Shown piece by piece: positions 54,908 through 64,000 of a DNA stretch of 64,000 nucleotides. Origin of the DNA: Methylocella silvestris BL2 (GTDB lineage: Bacteria; Pseudomonadota; Alphaproteobacteria; Rhizobiales; Beijerinckiaceae); contig NC_011666.1 in NCBI RefSeq assembly GCF_000021745.1, positions 4,241,431-4,305,430 on the forward strand, in the 5' to 3' direction. Below the pieces are notes generated by a model, which searched no databases, had not been told where the DNA came from, and saw only the letters and a program-made list of their open reading frames with translations. Positions within the stretch are counted from its first letter, which is position 1; each line of letters opens with the position of its first letter. Made by a program: the position numbers and the translations under genes.

Positions 54908-55291
54908 ATGCCGTTGCGCTCGCAATTATTCCGCGCCGACGCGAGGCTTCAGGGTTGTCTTGTTGAGGACCGCTGGCATGTGACGCCCGGCTGCGCCGGA
55001 GACTATGTGCAAAGGATTCAGGTCGCGCTCATGCAGCTCGCAGACTCCCGGATCGACGCCGGCGAACTCACCGTCAAACGGTATGGCGCCTCTACGGCCG
55101 CCGCCGTGCTGAGCTTCAAGCAGGATCGCGACATCGTGAATCGCGCCTATCAGAGTCAGGCCGACGATATCGTAGGCAAGATGACGATCGCCGCGCTCGA
55201 CGATGAAATGCTAAAGCTTGAGCAAAGACGAAAAGTCGCGTTGAGCTCCTATACCTGTGTTTTCGGCTCCGAGCCCGGATTTGAGGTCTGA
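54908..55291 (+). CDS. Peptidoglycan-binding-domain-like protein within the yej operon
   Basis: A 127-residue protein starting at ATG 54908 with GGAG 11 nt upstream. Residues ~35-100 resemble the PGBD-1 three-helix fold: YVQRIQVALMQLADSRIDAG, YGASTAAAVLSFKQDRDIV, then VGKMTIAALDDEM. These are the Lxxx(L/A)G...YGxxTxxAVxxFQ...G...T..aLd hallmarks. There is no signal peptide. The C-terminal ~25 residues include a single Cys and end in an acidic tail. It sits 30 bp before a metzincin-like protease gene, and both lie between yejE and yejF. Stand-alone PGBD plus protease pairs are known in effector or wall-acting systems; the role here is open. Confidence 0.75.
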   Translation: MPLRSQLFRADARLQGCLVEDRWHVTPGCAGDYVQRIQVALMQLADSRIDAGELTVKRYGASTAAAVLSFKQDRDIVNRAYQSQADDIVGKMTIAALDDEMLKLEQRRKVALSSYTCVFGSEPGFEV

Positions 55292-55320
55292 GAAAATCTC
55301 GCACCCGGAAGGATCGCCTT

Positions 55321-55956
55321 ATGCCGACGCCGTGGCCCGATTACGTCAAGACGACCAAGCGTTTAACCATCTTCCCCACCTCCAGCGTGACCAGCGGGCC
55401 TTGGGGCAAGGTCTTTTCGAAGGCGATTGCCGAATTCAATACGCTTTCCGCCAATAATTCTCTCGGCGTCACCTTCGCGCTCGGCTCCAGCGCGCCTGAT
55501 CCAAGCGGCGTCGGGGGAGCCGACGTGCAATTTTCGACCATTAACGGCGCCGTCCAGTTCACTTGTCTCGATCACCAGTTCTCCTACACGCTCGCAGGTA
55601 CCGCGCTGCAGGGTCACACCAGCGTCGTGAAGTCGGGCTTCGACGCGTCCTCGATGAAGGTCGCAAAGGCGTTCATCTGCGTTCCGGCCACGCCGACGAA
55701 CAGTCTTCGACGGATCATGGGAGATCCGGCCAAGCTTGTGCTCGCGGCGCACGAGCTCATTCATGCCTGCGGGCTGGATGACACCGATCACACAAGCTTT
55801 GCCGCCGCCGATCTTTTCTTCTATCCGCTACAGGATAATCCCGGCTCGACGCCGAGCGGCGACACCCTGACGCCGTTCGGAAAGTCGACCCCGGCCATGC
55901 CGCCGCTCGTGCTCTCGTCAGATACGATCAAGCTCATACAGACAAATTGGAAATGA
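55321..55956 (+). CDS. Metzincin-type zinc metalloprotease-like protein within the yej operon
   Basis: A 211-residue protein with the zinc-binding signature AAHELIHACGLDD: H144, E145, H148, G151 and a third ligand at D154 (HExxHxxGxxD, with H157 nearby as an alternative). A Met-turn-like segment, PAMPPLVLSSDTIKLIQTNW (M193), follows at the spacing and with the LSxDxIxxIQ helix seen in matrixins. There is no signal peptide or propeptide, so it is either cytoplasmic or exported by a leaderless route. AAGGA lies 7 nt before the ATG. Its TGA overlaps the yejF ATG (ATGA), so translation of the importer's ATPase is tied to it. A family name is not claimed beyond metzincin-like. Confidence 0.78.
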   Translation: MPTPWPDYVKTTKRLTIFPTSSVTSGPWGKVFSKAIAEFNTLSANNSLGVTFALGSSAPDPSGVGGADVQFSTINGAVQFTCLDHQFSYTLAGTALQGHTSVVKSGFDASSMKVAKAFICVPATPTNSLRRIMGDPAKLVLAAHELIHACGLDDTDHTSFAAADLFFYPLQDNPGSTPSGDTLTPFGKSTPAMPPLVLSSDTIKLIQTNWK

Positions 55957-57584
55957 TCCCGGCTGCCGCCCCCCTGCTCGACATTCGCGATCTCTCCGTC
56001 TCCTTCCGCGCCGGCGCGGCGCGGACGCGCGCGGTCGACGGCGTCTCTTTTGCGCTTGAGAGCGGCCGCACGCTGGCGCTTGTCGGCGAATCGGGCTCGG
56101 GCAAATCGGTCACTGCGCTCTCGATCCTGCGGCTGCTGGCGCCCGGCGCCGAAACGCAGGGAAACGCCCTGTTCGACGGCGAGGACCTGCTGGCCGCGTC
56201 CGAGGAGCGGCTTCGCGCCATCAGGGGCGCGCGGATCACCATGGTGTTCCAGGAGCCGATGACATCACTTAATCCGCTGCACAGCATCGAAAAGCAGATC
56301 GGTGAAATTCTGGAGCTGCACGGCGCCCGCGGCGCCGAAAAAATCCGCGCCCGGGTCGTCGAGCTTCTCGGCGAGGTGGGCATCCCCGATCCCGCCGATC
56401 GGCTGGCCGCCTATCCGCATCAGCTGTCGGGCGGCCAGCGCCAGCGCGTCATGATCGCCATGGCGCTCGCCAACCGCCCGGATCTCTTCATCGCCGACGA
56501 GCCGACGACCGCGCTCGACGTGACCGTGCAGGCGCAGATCCTCGACCTCTTGAAACGGCTGCAGGCGCGCCATGGCATGGCGATGCTGTTCATCACCCAT
56601 GACCTGAATATCGTGCGCAAAATCGCCGACGACGTCGCCGTCATGCAGAAGGGGCGCATCGTCGAAACGGGGCCGGTCGCGACGATTTTTTCCGCGCCGC
56701 GCCATCCCTATACCTGCGCGCTGCTCGCCGCCGAGCCCAAAGGCGCGCCGCCGCCGTTTAACGCTGCGGCTCAGCCCATCGTCAGCGCCGACAACATTAA
56801 AGTCTGGTTTCCGATCAAGCGCGGCTTTTTTCGCCGCACCATCGGCTACGTTAAGGCGGTCGACGGGGTCAGCGTCACCGTGCGGGAAGGCGAGACGGTC
56901 GGCGTCGTTGGGGAATCGGGCTCGGGCAAGACCACGCTTGGCCTCGCCTTGCTGCGGCTGATCCGCTCGGAGGGCGCTATCGTCTTCCTCGGCCAGCGCA
57001 TTGACGGGTTGCGCTTCAAGGAGCTGCGGCCGATCCGGCGCGACATGCAGATCGTGTTTCAGGATCCCTATGGCTCGTTGTCGCCGCGCCTGCCGGTCGC
57101 CGATATCGTCGCGGAAGGGCTCGGCGTACAGGACAAGAGCCTCAGCTACAGCCAAAAACGAGAGATTGTCGCCCGGGCGCTCGCCGACACCGGCCTCGAT
57201 CCGGCGGCGATGGACCGCTATCCGCATGAATTTTCAGGCGGCCAGCGTCAGAGAATCGCCATCGCCCGCGCCATGGTGCTTGAGCCGAAATTCATCGTTC
57301 TCGACGAGCCGACCTCTGCGCTCGACATGTCGGTTCAGGCGCAGATCGTCGATCTTTTGCGCGATCTGCAGCGCCGCCGCGGCCTCGCCTTTTTGTTCAT
57401 CAGCCATGATCTGCGCGTCGTGCGCGCGCTGGCGAGCGAAATCATCGTCATGCGCGGCGGCAAGCTGATCGAATCGGGTCCCGCCGCCGAACTGCTGGCG
57501 CATCCAAAGAGCGACTATACCCGCGCTCTGTTCGCCGCCGCTTTCGACATGCGGGCGGAAGAGGGGTCCGTGATTCCCGTTTAG
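55953..57584 (+). CDS. yejF: Oligopeptide ABC transporter ATP-binding protein, double ABC
   Basis: A 543-residue ATPase with two complete nucleotide-binding domains, as in YejF/GsiA. NBD1 has GESGSGKSV (Walker A), [14 protein letters not shown] and [13 protein letters not shown]2 starts at ~residue 275 with [24 protein letters not shown] and [10 protein letters not shown]. Each has an oligopeptide-type C-terminal motif ([17 protein letters not shown]). The ATG at 55953 overlaps the metalloprotease stop. It energises the peptide importer YejABE. Confidence 0.96.
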   Translation: MIPAAAPLLDIRDLSVSFRAGAARTRAVDGVSFALESGRTLALVGESGSGKSVTALSILRLLAPGAETQGNALFDGEDLLAASEERLRAIRGARITMVFQEPMTSLNPLHSIEKQIGEILELHGARGAEKIRARVVELLGEVGIPDPADRLAAYPHQLSGGQRQRVMIAMALANRPDLFIADEPTTALDVTVQAQILDLLKRLQARHGMAMLFITHDLNIVRKIADDVAVMQKGRIVETGPVATIFSAPRHPYTCALLAAEPKGAPPPFNAAAQPIVSADNIKVWFPIKRGFFRRTIGYVKAVDGVSVTVREGETVGVVGESGSGKTTLGLALLRLIRSEGAIVFLGQRIDGLRFKELRPIRRDMQIVFQDPYGSLSPRLPVADIVAEGLGVQDKSLSYSQKREIVARALADTGLDPAAMDRYPHEFSGGQRQRIAIARAMVLEPKFIVLDEPTSALDMSVQAQIVDLLRDLQRRRGLAFLFISHDLRVVRALASEIIVMRGGKLIESGPAAELLAHPKSDYTRALFAAAFDMRAEEGSVIPV

Positions 57585-57776
57585 TCGCCGCGCATGTCTG
57601 CCGCAGATGGTCGCGCCAGCGCCGCGGATTAAACAAAGGCCAGCCTAAACTTCGCCATTGTGCGCTCCAAGACTGACCCAAGTCAAAAGAACGCTTTCCG
57701 CCAGAACATGCAACGATTCTGACGATGACGCGTTGGCAAGGCGAAGATCGGTCCAGTTAAGGAGATGTATCCGCCC

Positions 57777-59327
57777 ATGGTTAACCTCGACCTTCTTTAC
57801 AAACCTGTGGCCAACAGCTCTGAGAGGTCAATTGGCAGGCTGGTCGTTGTCTCCAACCGTGTGCCTGTTCCGAACGCCTCCGGCGCCCCCGCGGCAGGTG
57901 GTCTCGCCGTCGCCTTGCAGGCGGCTTTGCGCAGCAGGGGCGGAGTGTGGTTCGGCTGGTCGGGAAAGAGCGCTCAGGACGCCGCCGATAGGCAGCCGCA
58001 GACGCGCAGCCTCGGCCCCATCACTTTCGCGGTCTCGGATCTTACCCGCCGCGATATAGAGGAATATTATCACGGTTTCGCAAATCGCGCCCTCTGGCCG
58101 ATCTGCCATTACCGCCTCGACCTTGCCAATATATCCGAGCGCGACGCCGCCGGTTATTTTCGCGTCAACGAGTTTTTCGCGCGCCGCCTCGTCAAGCTGC
58201 TGCGGCCGGATGACATCATCTGGATTCATGACTACCACATGATTCCGCTCGCCGGTTTTTTGCGCGAGCTTGGGGCCGCGAACCGCATCGGCTATTTCCA
58301 TCATATTCCCTGGCCCTCGCCTGACACAGCCTCGGCGCTCCCCTGCTACGACCGCATTCTCGAATCCTTCAGCGCTTATGACGTCGTCGGCTTCCAGACC
58401 GTTCCGGATGCGGATAATTTCCGCGATTGCCTCATCCAGTCGGCTGCCGGACGCGTTGGGGCTGACGGCGTTTGCGAAGCTCATGGCCGAAAATTCCTCG
58501 TCGACGCCTTTCCGATCAGCATCGATCCGGACAGTTTCGCGCTTGAAGCGCGTCTTGCTGAACGCAACGCCGTCGTGAAACGGATGCGGGTCAGCCTAGA
58601 AGGGCGCGCCATGGTGATTGGCGTCGACCGGCTGGACTATTCGAAGGGAATCAAGCACCGGCTCGAAGCTTTCGCTGCGTTCCTGGAGAACAATCCGGAC
58701 GCCGTGAAGGCGCGGGTGACCATGCTGCAGATCACGCCGAAATCGCGTTCGGAGGTGCCGGAATATGCCCGCATCCAGAGGGAGGTCGCCGAGGAGGTTG
58801 GCCATCTCAATGGCAAGCTGGGCGATATCGACTGGACGCCGCTGCGCTACATTAACAAGCCCATGAGCCAGGCGGCGCTCGCGGGTCTGTACCGGCTGGC
58901 CCGCGTCGGATTGGTGACGCCGCTGCGCGACGGCATGAATCTCGTCGCCAAGGAATATGTGGCGGCGCAGGATCCGAATGATCCCGGCGTTCTCGTGCTG
59001 TCGCAATATGCTGGCGCCGCGCAAGAGCTCAAAAGCGCGCTGATCGTCAACCCCTATGATATTGAGGCGACGGCGGCGGCTATCGCGCGCGCGGTTGCGA
59101 TGCCGCTCGAGGAGCGCATCGACCGCTGGCGCGACATGATGTCTGCGCTGCGCGGCAATAGCATCGATCATTGGACGAATAAATGCCTGCAGGCGATCAG
59201 CGGCGAGGTTGAAGCGGAAGGCGAAAGTTCGCTTCATCCGGCAGGCTCGATCATACGTTCCGGCGCGATCCCGGCCGCGGAGCCGTGGCTTTGCGCCCAG
59301 CCTTCACCGTCGGCGGTCCGTCACTAG
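57777..59327 (+). CDS. otsA: Trehalose-6-phosphate synthase
   Basis: A ~516-residue GT20 enzyme that joins UDP-glucose (or ADP/GDP-glucose) and glucose-6-phosphate. The ATG at 57777 is preferred because AAGGAG abuts the alternative ATG at 57765. Family features are [20 protein letters not shown] at the start, [59 protein letters not shown] and [17 protein letters not shown]. There is no OtsB phosphatase domain or neighbour, so dephosphorylation must be done elsewhere. It lies upstream of treS on the same strand. Confidence 0.96.
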   Translation: MVNLDLLYKPVANSSERSIGRLVVVSNRVPVPNASGAPAAGGLAVALQAALRSRGGVWFGWSGKSAQDAADRQPQTRSLGPITFAVSDLTRRDIEEYYHGFANRALWPICHYRLDLANISERDAAGYFRVNEFFARRLVKLLRPDDIIWIHDYHMIPLAGFLRELGAANRIGYFHHIPWPSPDTASALPCYDRILESFSAYDVVGFQTVPDADNFRDCLIQSAAGRVGADGVCEAHGRKFLVDAFPISIDPDSFALEARLAERNAVVKRMRVSLEGRAMVIGVDRLDYSKGIKHRLEAFAAFLENNPDAVKARVTMLQITPKSRSEVPEYARIQREVAEEVGHLNGKLGDIDWTPLRYINKPMSQAALAGLYRLARVGLVTPLRDGMNLVAKEYVAAQDPNDPGVLVLSQYAGAAQELKSALIVNPYDIEATAAAIARAVAMPLEERIDRWRDMMSALRGNSIDHWTNKCLQAISGEVEAEGESSLHPAGSIIRSGAIPAAEPWLCAQPSPSAVRH

Positions 59328-59691
59328 AGAAATCTGGCCCGCCGGGTTGCGCCCGAAATTTATTTTAAGACAATGAAAAGGAGCCTGTTTCGAGTTCATG
59401 CTATCGAAACAGGCTCTATCTGCGCAGCCACGGCGCGGAGCGATATCATCTTGATTTGATTTGAAAAATCATTTCGCTTCAGGCTCAAACTATGCGCCGT
59501 GGGCGCAATCTTGAAGCGCTCGCGGGCAAGGATCGCCCAGGAGTTGAGCGTCATGCTGAGAACCAGCAGATTTTTTCGGATCGACATGATCTTTTAAATA
59601 TCCATGATCATTTAATCTCGTCGTCCCATTTTGATCGCGCGGTTGCGCGCGCTCGACCGCCGCCGCTTCCCAGTCTCGAACGAGTATTCTC
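59328..59691. other. Intergenic region between otsA and treS
   Basis: About 360 bp with no gene. It holds a 13-bp perfect inverted repeat (59381-59416, listed separately) and an AT-rich patch at 59450-59470. Confidence 0.5.
59381..59416. repeat. 13-bp perfect inverted repeat
   Basis: GAGCCTGTTTCGA and TCGAAACAGGCTC pair exactly across a 10-nt loop, 53 bp after otsA. Without a T-run on the plus strand it is at best a weak terminator for otsA; upstream on the opposite strand the sequence CTTTTCATT gives a short T-run for leftward transcription. Confidence 0.75.
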
Positions 59692-62600
59692 ATGATCGAT
59701 CGCAGCGATGTGCATTGGTATCGCGACGCCATCATTTACCAGCTTCACGTCAAATCCTTCTTCGATTGCAACAATGACGGCATCGGCGATTTCAAGGGAG
59801 TGACGCAGAAACTCGACTATGTGAAGGATCTTGGCGCGACCGCGATCTGGCTGATGCCATTCTACCCCTCGCCGCTGCGCGACGACGGTTACGACATTTC
59901 CAATTATCGCGACATCAACCCAGCCTATGGGTCGCTGCGCGACTTCAAGACGTTCGTTCGCGAAGCGCATGACCGCGGCCTTCGGGTCATCATCGAACTC
60001 GTCGTCAACCACACCTCCGATCAGCATCCCTGGTTCCAACGCGCCCGCGCTGCGAAGCCCGGCTCGGCCGCGCGAAATTTCTATGTCTGGGCCGACGATG
60101 ACAAAGCCTACAAGGCCGTGCCGATCATCTTTCTCGATATCGAGAAATCGAACTGGACCTATGACGAGGCCGCCAAAGCCTTTTACTGGCATCGCTTCTA
60201 TGCGCATCAGCCGGACCTCAATTACGATAATCCGCGCGTGCTCGAGGCGGTGCTCGACGTCATGCGTTTCTGGCTCGACATGGGCGTCGACGGGCTGCGG
60301 CTCGACGCCATTCCCTATCTGGTCGAGCGCGAAGGAACGCTTTGCGAAAACCTGCCTGAGACGCATGCGATCATCAAAAAGATCAGGGCTGCGGTCGACG
60401 CCGATTATCCCGACCGCATGCTTCTGGCCGAGGCCAATGTCTGGCCGGAGGAGGCGGCCGGCTATTTCGGCGACGGCGACGAATGCCACATGGCGTTTCA
60501 TTTTCCGCTGATGCCGCGCATCTACATGGCGCTGGCCCAGGAGGACCGCCATCCGATCACCGACATTATGCGCCAGACGCCGGAGCTGCCGGAGGGATCG
60601 CAATGGGCGATCTTCCTGCGCAACCATGATGAGATGACGCTCGCCATGGTAACCGACAAGGAGCGCGATTATCTGTGGTCCTTCTATGCCGCCGACCAGC
60701 GCGCGCGAATCAATCTCGGCATTCGGCGCCGCCTTGCGCCGCTGCTCGAGAACGACCGGCGCAAGATCGAATTGTTGAATTCGCTGTTGTTCTCGATGCC
60801 TGGCGCGCCCGTTGTCTATTACGGCGACGAGATCGGCATGGGCGACAATATCTACCTTGGCGATCGCGACGGCGTCAGAACGCCGATGCAATGGTCGGTC
60901 GACCGCAGCGGCGGCTTCAGCCGCGCCGATCCGGCAAGGCTGTTCCTGCCGGCGATTCAGGACCCGATCTACGGGTTCAGCGCGGTCAATGTCGAAGCGC
61001 AGCTCGCCAGCCCGTCGAGTCTTTTGACATGGACGCGGCGAATGATCGCCGTGCGTCGCTCGACGCTTGCGTTCGGACGCGGCGCGCTCCGCTTTCTCTA
61101 TCCCGCCAATCGCAAGGTGCTCGCCTATTTGCGCGAGCTCCCGTCCGAAACAATTCTCTGCGTCGTCAATGTTTCGCGCGCGCCGCAGGCGGTCGAACTC
61201 GATCTCAGCGAATTTCGCGGATCGGCCCCGGTCGAGATGACCGCCGGGAGTCAGTTCCCGGCGATCGGCGCCGCGCCCTATGTGCTCACCCTGCCGTCCT
61301 ACGGCTTCTTCTGGTTCAGGCTCGAACCTCTGCCGCAGGAGCGCCCGCTGCGCGACTCCATGCCGGAGCTGTTCACGCTTGTTGCGGTGGGCAAGCTCGA
61401 GACCATTTTTTCAGGCCGCGAGTTGATCGCCTTCGAGCAAAATGTCGCGCCGCAATATCTTGCGACGCGGCGCTGGTTCGAGGCGCCAACATCGACGCCG
61501 CCGCGCGTCGCCGTCAAGGATTTCGCGCTCCTCAGCGAGGCGGGCGACACGCGGCGCTTTGTGCTGGCTCTGCTCGAAGTCGAGGCGTTGGATGCGTCGT
61601 CCGGCGTCTATTTCGCGCCCTTCGTCGCCGAGCGCGAGAGTGAATTCACGCCGCCGCCGAGCGCTGCGGTCGCCAAATTGCGGCGCGGAGCGGAGATGGG
61701 CCTGCTCTATGACGCCGACGCCTGCGCGCCTTTCGGGGCTGCGATGCTCGACGCCTTCCGGAGCGGCGCGGCGATCGGCGCCGCCAAAGGCGGCAAGGTC
61801 ATCTTCTTGCCGGCGGAGCCGGACAGTTCCGACCTCGCGATCGAGGCTCTGGAGTGCGAGCTGCTTGCCGCCTTGCCAAGCCATTCGACGCTCGTGCTCG
61901 ACAAGCAGATCACCCTGAAAATCTTCCGCCGGCTCCAGAGCGGAGATCGGCCGGACATCGAGGTCAGGCGCTTTCTGACCGAGGTCGCCCGCTTTCCCAA
62001 CATGCCGGCCTTGCTCGGGGCGGTTAACTACAGCGACGCCGCCGGCGCGCGCTTGACGCTCGCGACATTCGAGACGTTCGTGCGCTGTCAGGGCGACGCC
62101 TGGACCTGGACGCTCGAAGCGTTGAAGCGCATCCTTGAAACGCTCGCTATGGCGCCGGCCGCGACCGATCAGGGCGAGCCTCCAGCGCCGCTCAGCTTTT
62201 CCACCTATACGCCTCACATGCAGCGACTTGGGCTGCGCACCGCGCAAATGCACCAGGCGCTGGCTACGCCGACCGACGATCCGGCGATCGCGTCCGAGCC
62301 GCTTGCCGAAGCCGACGTGCGCCATAGCGTCCTTCTGCTGCGCGAGGCGGCCGCCCGCGGCTTCGAGCGCCTTGAGGAATCCGCCGAGGCGGAGGCGGCG
62401 AACGCCGAGATCGACCGGCTACTCGACCGGCGCGAGGAATGCGAAAGCCTGTTCGCGCTGCTCGATGCGAAGCCGCAGGGGGCGATCAAGATCCGCATCC
62501 ACGGCGATTATGACTTGCGCCGCGCGCTCGTTGTGAAGGATGACGTCATCATCGTCGGGTTTCGCGGCGCCGATCGGATGGCCAAGAATCCGCGCGAGAA

Positions 62601-62949
62601 AAATTCGCCGCTGCGCGATGTCGCGACCATGCTGCGCTCCTTTGCGCAAGTGGCCGCTGCGGCCGAGCGGGCGATCGCGACCCTTGTGCCCGATCCCGTC
62701 ATGGCGGCGACCCGGCTCAGCGAGCAGGTTGTGGAATTTTCTGAAATCTTCGTCGAGGCCTATTTCAACGCCACGCGCGGCGGAGCCGTGGCGATCGCCG
62801 ATCAGGGCACGAGGCGGCGTCTTCTTATTCTCTATATGCTCGCTGCCGCTTTCGAGGAAATCAGCGGCGAGGATCCGTCAGCCGAGACGATCGACGTCGC
62901 GGCGAAGGGACTGAACGCGATCCTCGATCGCGCCGCGCGGCTGCTTTGA
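59692..62949 (+). CDS. treS: Trehalose synthase (maltose alpha-D-glucosyltransferase) fused to a degenerate maltokinase domain
   Basis: A 1085-residue fusion. The GH13 trehalose synthase part (~1-550) interconverts maltose and trehalose; its start is VHWYRDAIIYQLHVKSFFD, the nucleophile is D205 in GLRLDAIPYL, the acid/base is E247 in LLAEANVWPE, and the third Asp is D313 in FLRNHDEMT. The remaining ~500 residues are maltokinase-like (ALKIFRRL-type lysine loop in LKIFRRLQSGDRPDIEVRRF; SPLRDVATMLRSFAQ). Catalytic blocks are changed: where kinases have HGDYHLGQ, this has HGDYDLRR (937-944), and where they have DFEGE, it has GFRGA (956-960), so maltose phosphorylation is doubtful. Trehalose is probably made by OtsA and interconverted here. 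Confidence 0.93.
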   Translation: MIDRSDVHWYRDAIIYQLHVKSFFDCNNDGIGDFKGVTQKLDYVKDLGATAIWLMPFYPSPLRDDGYDISNYRDINPAYGSLRDFKTFVREAHDRGLRVIIELVVNHTSDQHPWFQRARAAKPGSAARNFYVWADDDKAYKAVPIIFLDIEKSNWTYDEAAKAFYWHRFYAHQPDLNYDNPRVLEAVLDVMRFWLDMGVDGLRLDAIPYLVEREGTLCENLPETHAIIKKIRAAVDADYPDRMLLAEANVWPEEAAGYFGDGDECHMAFHFPLMPRIYMALAQEDRHPITDIMRQTPELPEGSQWAIFLRNHDEMTLAMVTDKERDYLWSFYAADQRARINLGIRRRLAPLLENDRRKIELLNSLLFSMPGAPVVYYGDEIGMGDNIYLGDRDGVRTPMQWSVDRSGGFSRADPARLFLPAIQDPIYGFSAVNVEAQLASPSSLLTWTRRMIAVRRSTLAFGRGALRFLYPANRKVLAYLRELPSETILCVVNVSRAPQAVELDLSEFRGSAPVEMTAGSQFPAIGAAPYVLTLPSYGFFWFRLEPLPQERPLRDSMPELFTLVAVGKLETIFSGRELIAFEQNVAPQYLATRRWFEAPTSTPPRVAVKDFALLSEAGDTRRFVLALLEVEALDASSGVYFAPFVAERESEFTPPPSAAVAKLRRGAEMGLLYDADACAPFGAAMLDAFRSGAAIGAAKGGKVIFLPAEPDSSDLAIEALECELLAALPSHSTLVLDKQITLKIFRRLQSGDRPDIEVRRFLTEVARFPNMPALLGAVNYSDAAGARLTLATFETFVRCQGDAWTWTLEALKRILETLAMAPAATDQGEPPAPLSFSTYTPHMQRLGLRTAQMHQALATPTDDPAIASEPLAEADVRHSVLLLREAAARGFERLEESAEAEAANAEIDRLLDRREECESLFALLDAKPQGAIKIRIHGDYDLRRALVVKDDVIIVGFRGADRMAKNPREKNSPLRDVATMLRSFAQVAAAAERAIATLVPDPVMAATRLSEQVVEFSEIFVEAYFNATRGGAVAIADQGTRRRLLILYMLAAAFEEISGEDPSAETIDVAAKGLNAILDRAARLL

Positions 62950-63186
62950 TCGCGTGGCGGATAATCAACGCGTCAGCTCAGTGCTTATCGCGTCGTTCCG
63001 GCTCCGACTTGGTCGCCGCGTCGTCGGTTTTGCGGTCCGGCGGCAATCCCGCCGCATCTTAGTTGCGTGGGAAGGCCGACACATCGTTGACGGCGGCGGC
63101 CTTGATGACTATAAGCACGGCTCCCGGTCGGATGCGGTCCGCTTCACGCGGCGCGGCCCACGGCCTTGTCCAGGACAGATTTCGAT
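62950..63186. other. Leader region of rpsT
   Basis: Short non-coding stretch; the rpsT promoter should be here. No clear element can be singled out by eye. Confidence 0.4.
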
Positions 63187-63453
63187 ATGGCGAATACCCC
63201 GTCGGCCAAAAAGGCCGTCCGTAAGATTGAGCGTCGCACCGCTGTCAACAAGTCGCGGCGCAGCCAGATGCGGACTTACGTCCGTAAAGTTGAGGAGGCG
63301 ATCGCCTCCGGCGATCGGGAGGCCGCAACGCAGGCCTTGCGCGCAGCCGAGCCCTTGGTGATGCGTGCAGCGCAAAAAGGCATTGTGCATAAAAATACTG
63401 CCTCCAGAAAAGTCTCCCGGCTGAGCGCTCGAGTAAGCTCGCTGGGAAGCTAA
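63187..63453 (+). CDS. rpsT: 30S ribosomal protein S20
   Basis: An 88-residue basic protein of the small ribosomal subunit that binds 16S rRNA. The ATG at 63187 gives [20 protein letters not shown], the usual start of S20; a longer frame from 63166 is not needed. [16 protein letters not shown] and the C-terminal [20 protein letters not shown] complete the family pattern. It is followed by a strong terminator. Confidence 0.98.
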   Translation: MANTPSAKKAVRKIERRTAVNKSRRSQMRTYVRKVEEAIASGDREAATQALRAAEPLVMRAAQKGIVHKNTASRKVSRLSARVSSLGS

Positions 63454-63488
63454 GTATCCTGCTGTAAAACTTACTAATTCTATTTATG

Positions 63489-63514
63489 AAAAGCCCGGCG
63501 ATTGCCGGGCTTTT
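63489..63514 (+). terminator. Rho-independent terminator after rpsT
   Basis: An 11-bp stem (AAAAGCCCGGC / GCCGGGCTTTT) with a 4-nt GATT loop ends in TTTT. It lies 35 bp past the rpsT stop and is nearly symmetrical, so it may work in both directions. Confidence 0.9.
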
Positions 63515-63515
63515 C

Positions 63516-64000
63516 TTGTCTGGGGGTCACGTTGGCTTGAACGCGCTTGCGAGATGGCGGGATTATGGGGAAAAAACGTACTGCACATCTATTTTCCATG
63601 CTTTCCAACGGCTTGTAACCAAAGGGCGCCCTTTTCGCCGAAACGCCGCGTCGCGGCCGATTTTTCCCCGACTTTCAAGACAGTTTTTTGACTTTTTTTC
63701 GAAGGCGGCGACATCTTTGCCGCTCTCATCTGGGACGCGCAGAATCAGGCGTTTAGTCGAACTGTTTCGACGCAGCTAACGAGCCCGGCGGCAAAGCGGC
63801 CGGTCGGGGTCGAAATTTTCGGGGGCGACGCCTTGCGGCGGCCTTCGCCTATGTTAAAGTCTTTAGGTTGTCGGGATGGCGAAGCAAAAAGGCTTTCCAG
63901 GCGGTCCCTTCTGCAATCTCCGGTTTAGTTTAACGTATGTGCGTGTTTAGGCGCCGGATAGTCTTGCGGAAATTTGGATGAATGCTTTATAGTGGTATTT
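63516..64000. other. Terminal non-coding region, T-tract rich, possibly upstream of dnaA
   Basis: No credible gene is seen. T-tracts at 63660-63700 (GATTTTTCCCC, CAGTTTTTTGACTTTTTTTCG) are phased closely enough to bend DNA. In many Rhizobiales rpsT is followed by dnaA, so this may be the long dnaA leader; no clear TTATCCACA box is visible by eye. Confidence 0.45.

Noticed and set aside
59608..60891. Minus-strand frame antisense to treS
   Set aside because: A shadow of the GH13 coding sequence with no recognisable domain.
63486..63779. Open frame after rpsT
   Set aside because: It starts inside the rpsT terminator hairpin and its product has no family features.
1..64000. CRISPR arrays, rRNA genes, intact insertion sequences
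   Set aside because: No regularly spaced repeats, no rRNA sequence and no intact transposase were seen; the only mobile-element trace is the recombinase fragment at tRNA-Met.

Overview
The window looks like the chromosome of a GC-rich alphaproteobacterium of the Hyphomicrobiales, and Beijerinckiaceae/methylotroph-like is my best guess. The evidence is family-level: alpha-type L,D-transpeptidases, a DUF1236 protein, CbpA/CbpM, a VirA-like histidine kinase, a membrane-anchored cytochrome c, a TreS-maltokinase fusion, and heat-shock control signals of the alphaproteobacterial type. The genus cannot be fixed from this sequence alone.

Layout. 1-5.4 kb: 3' end of rpoC and its terminator, an L,D-transpeptidase, a visibly AT-richer surface acyltransferase, and a second truncated copy of the transpeptidase 3' end, so the acyltransferase sits between two ~255-bp direct repeats; then a methyltransferase. 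5.4-21.9 kb: mostly housekeeping: glutamate synthase gltB/gltD, threonine aldolase, a small heat-shock protein with an RpoH-type promoter and a ROSE-like RNA thermometer, a lysophospholipase-like hydrolase, a second L,D-transpeptidase, a DUF459 SGNH protein, aldehyde dehydrogenase, a SulP transporter with an XRE regulator, a 27-bp perfect palindrome, and an SDR.

22-32 kb is accessory: tRNA-Met with a serine-recombinase remnant running into it, small secreted proteins, a secreted hydrolase, an orphan GspN-like gene, a J-domain membrane protein, and a four-gene module built around a Tat-exported beta-propeller that resembles thiocyanate dehydrogenase/NosZ (propeller, FtsX-type permease, LolD-type ATPase, one-TM partner). 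32-45 kb: a compact glycosyltransferase / condensation-domain acyltransferase / MFS-exporter cluster of glycolipid or natural-product type. It is followed by a signalling block (response regulator, di-haem cytochrome c peroxidase translationally coupled to a VirA-like kinase with a pseudo-receiver, a second paralogous response regulator) and a second glycosyltransferase.

45-64 kb: CbpA/CbpM, a single-domain response regulator, a flavoprotein, prephenate dehydratase, an anchored cytochrome c, and the oligopeptide importer yejABEF. The importer is split by two extra genes, a peptidoglycan-binding-like protein and a metzincin-type metalloprotease whose stop overlaps the yejF start. Trehalose genes follow: otsA, and a treS fused to a maltokinase-like domain that has lost key catalytic motifs. 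The window ends with rpsT and its terminator; dnaA may start just beyond the edge.

Most interesting for follow-up are the propeller/ABC module, the protease embedded in yejABEF, the glycosyltransferase-condensation-MFS cluster, the peroxidase-kinase pair, and the hsp20 thermometer.
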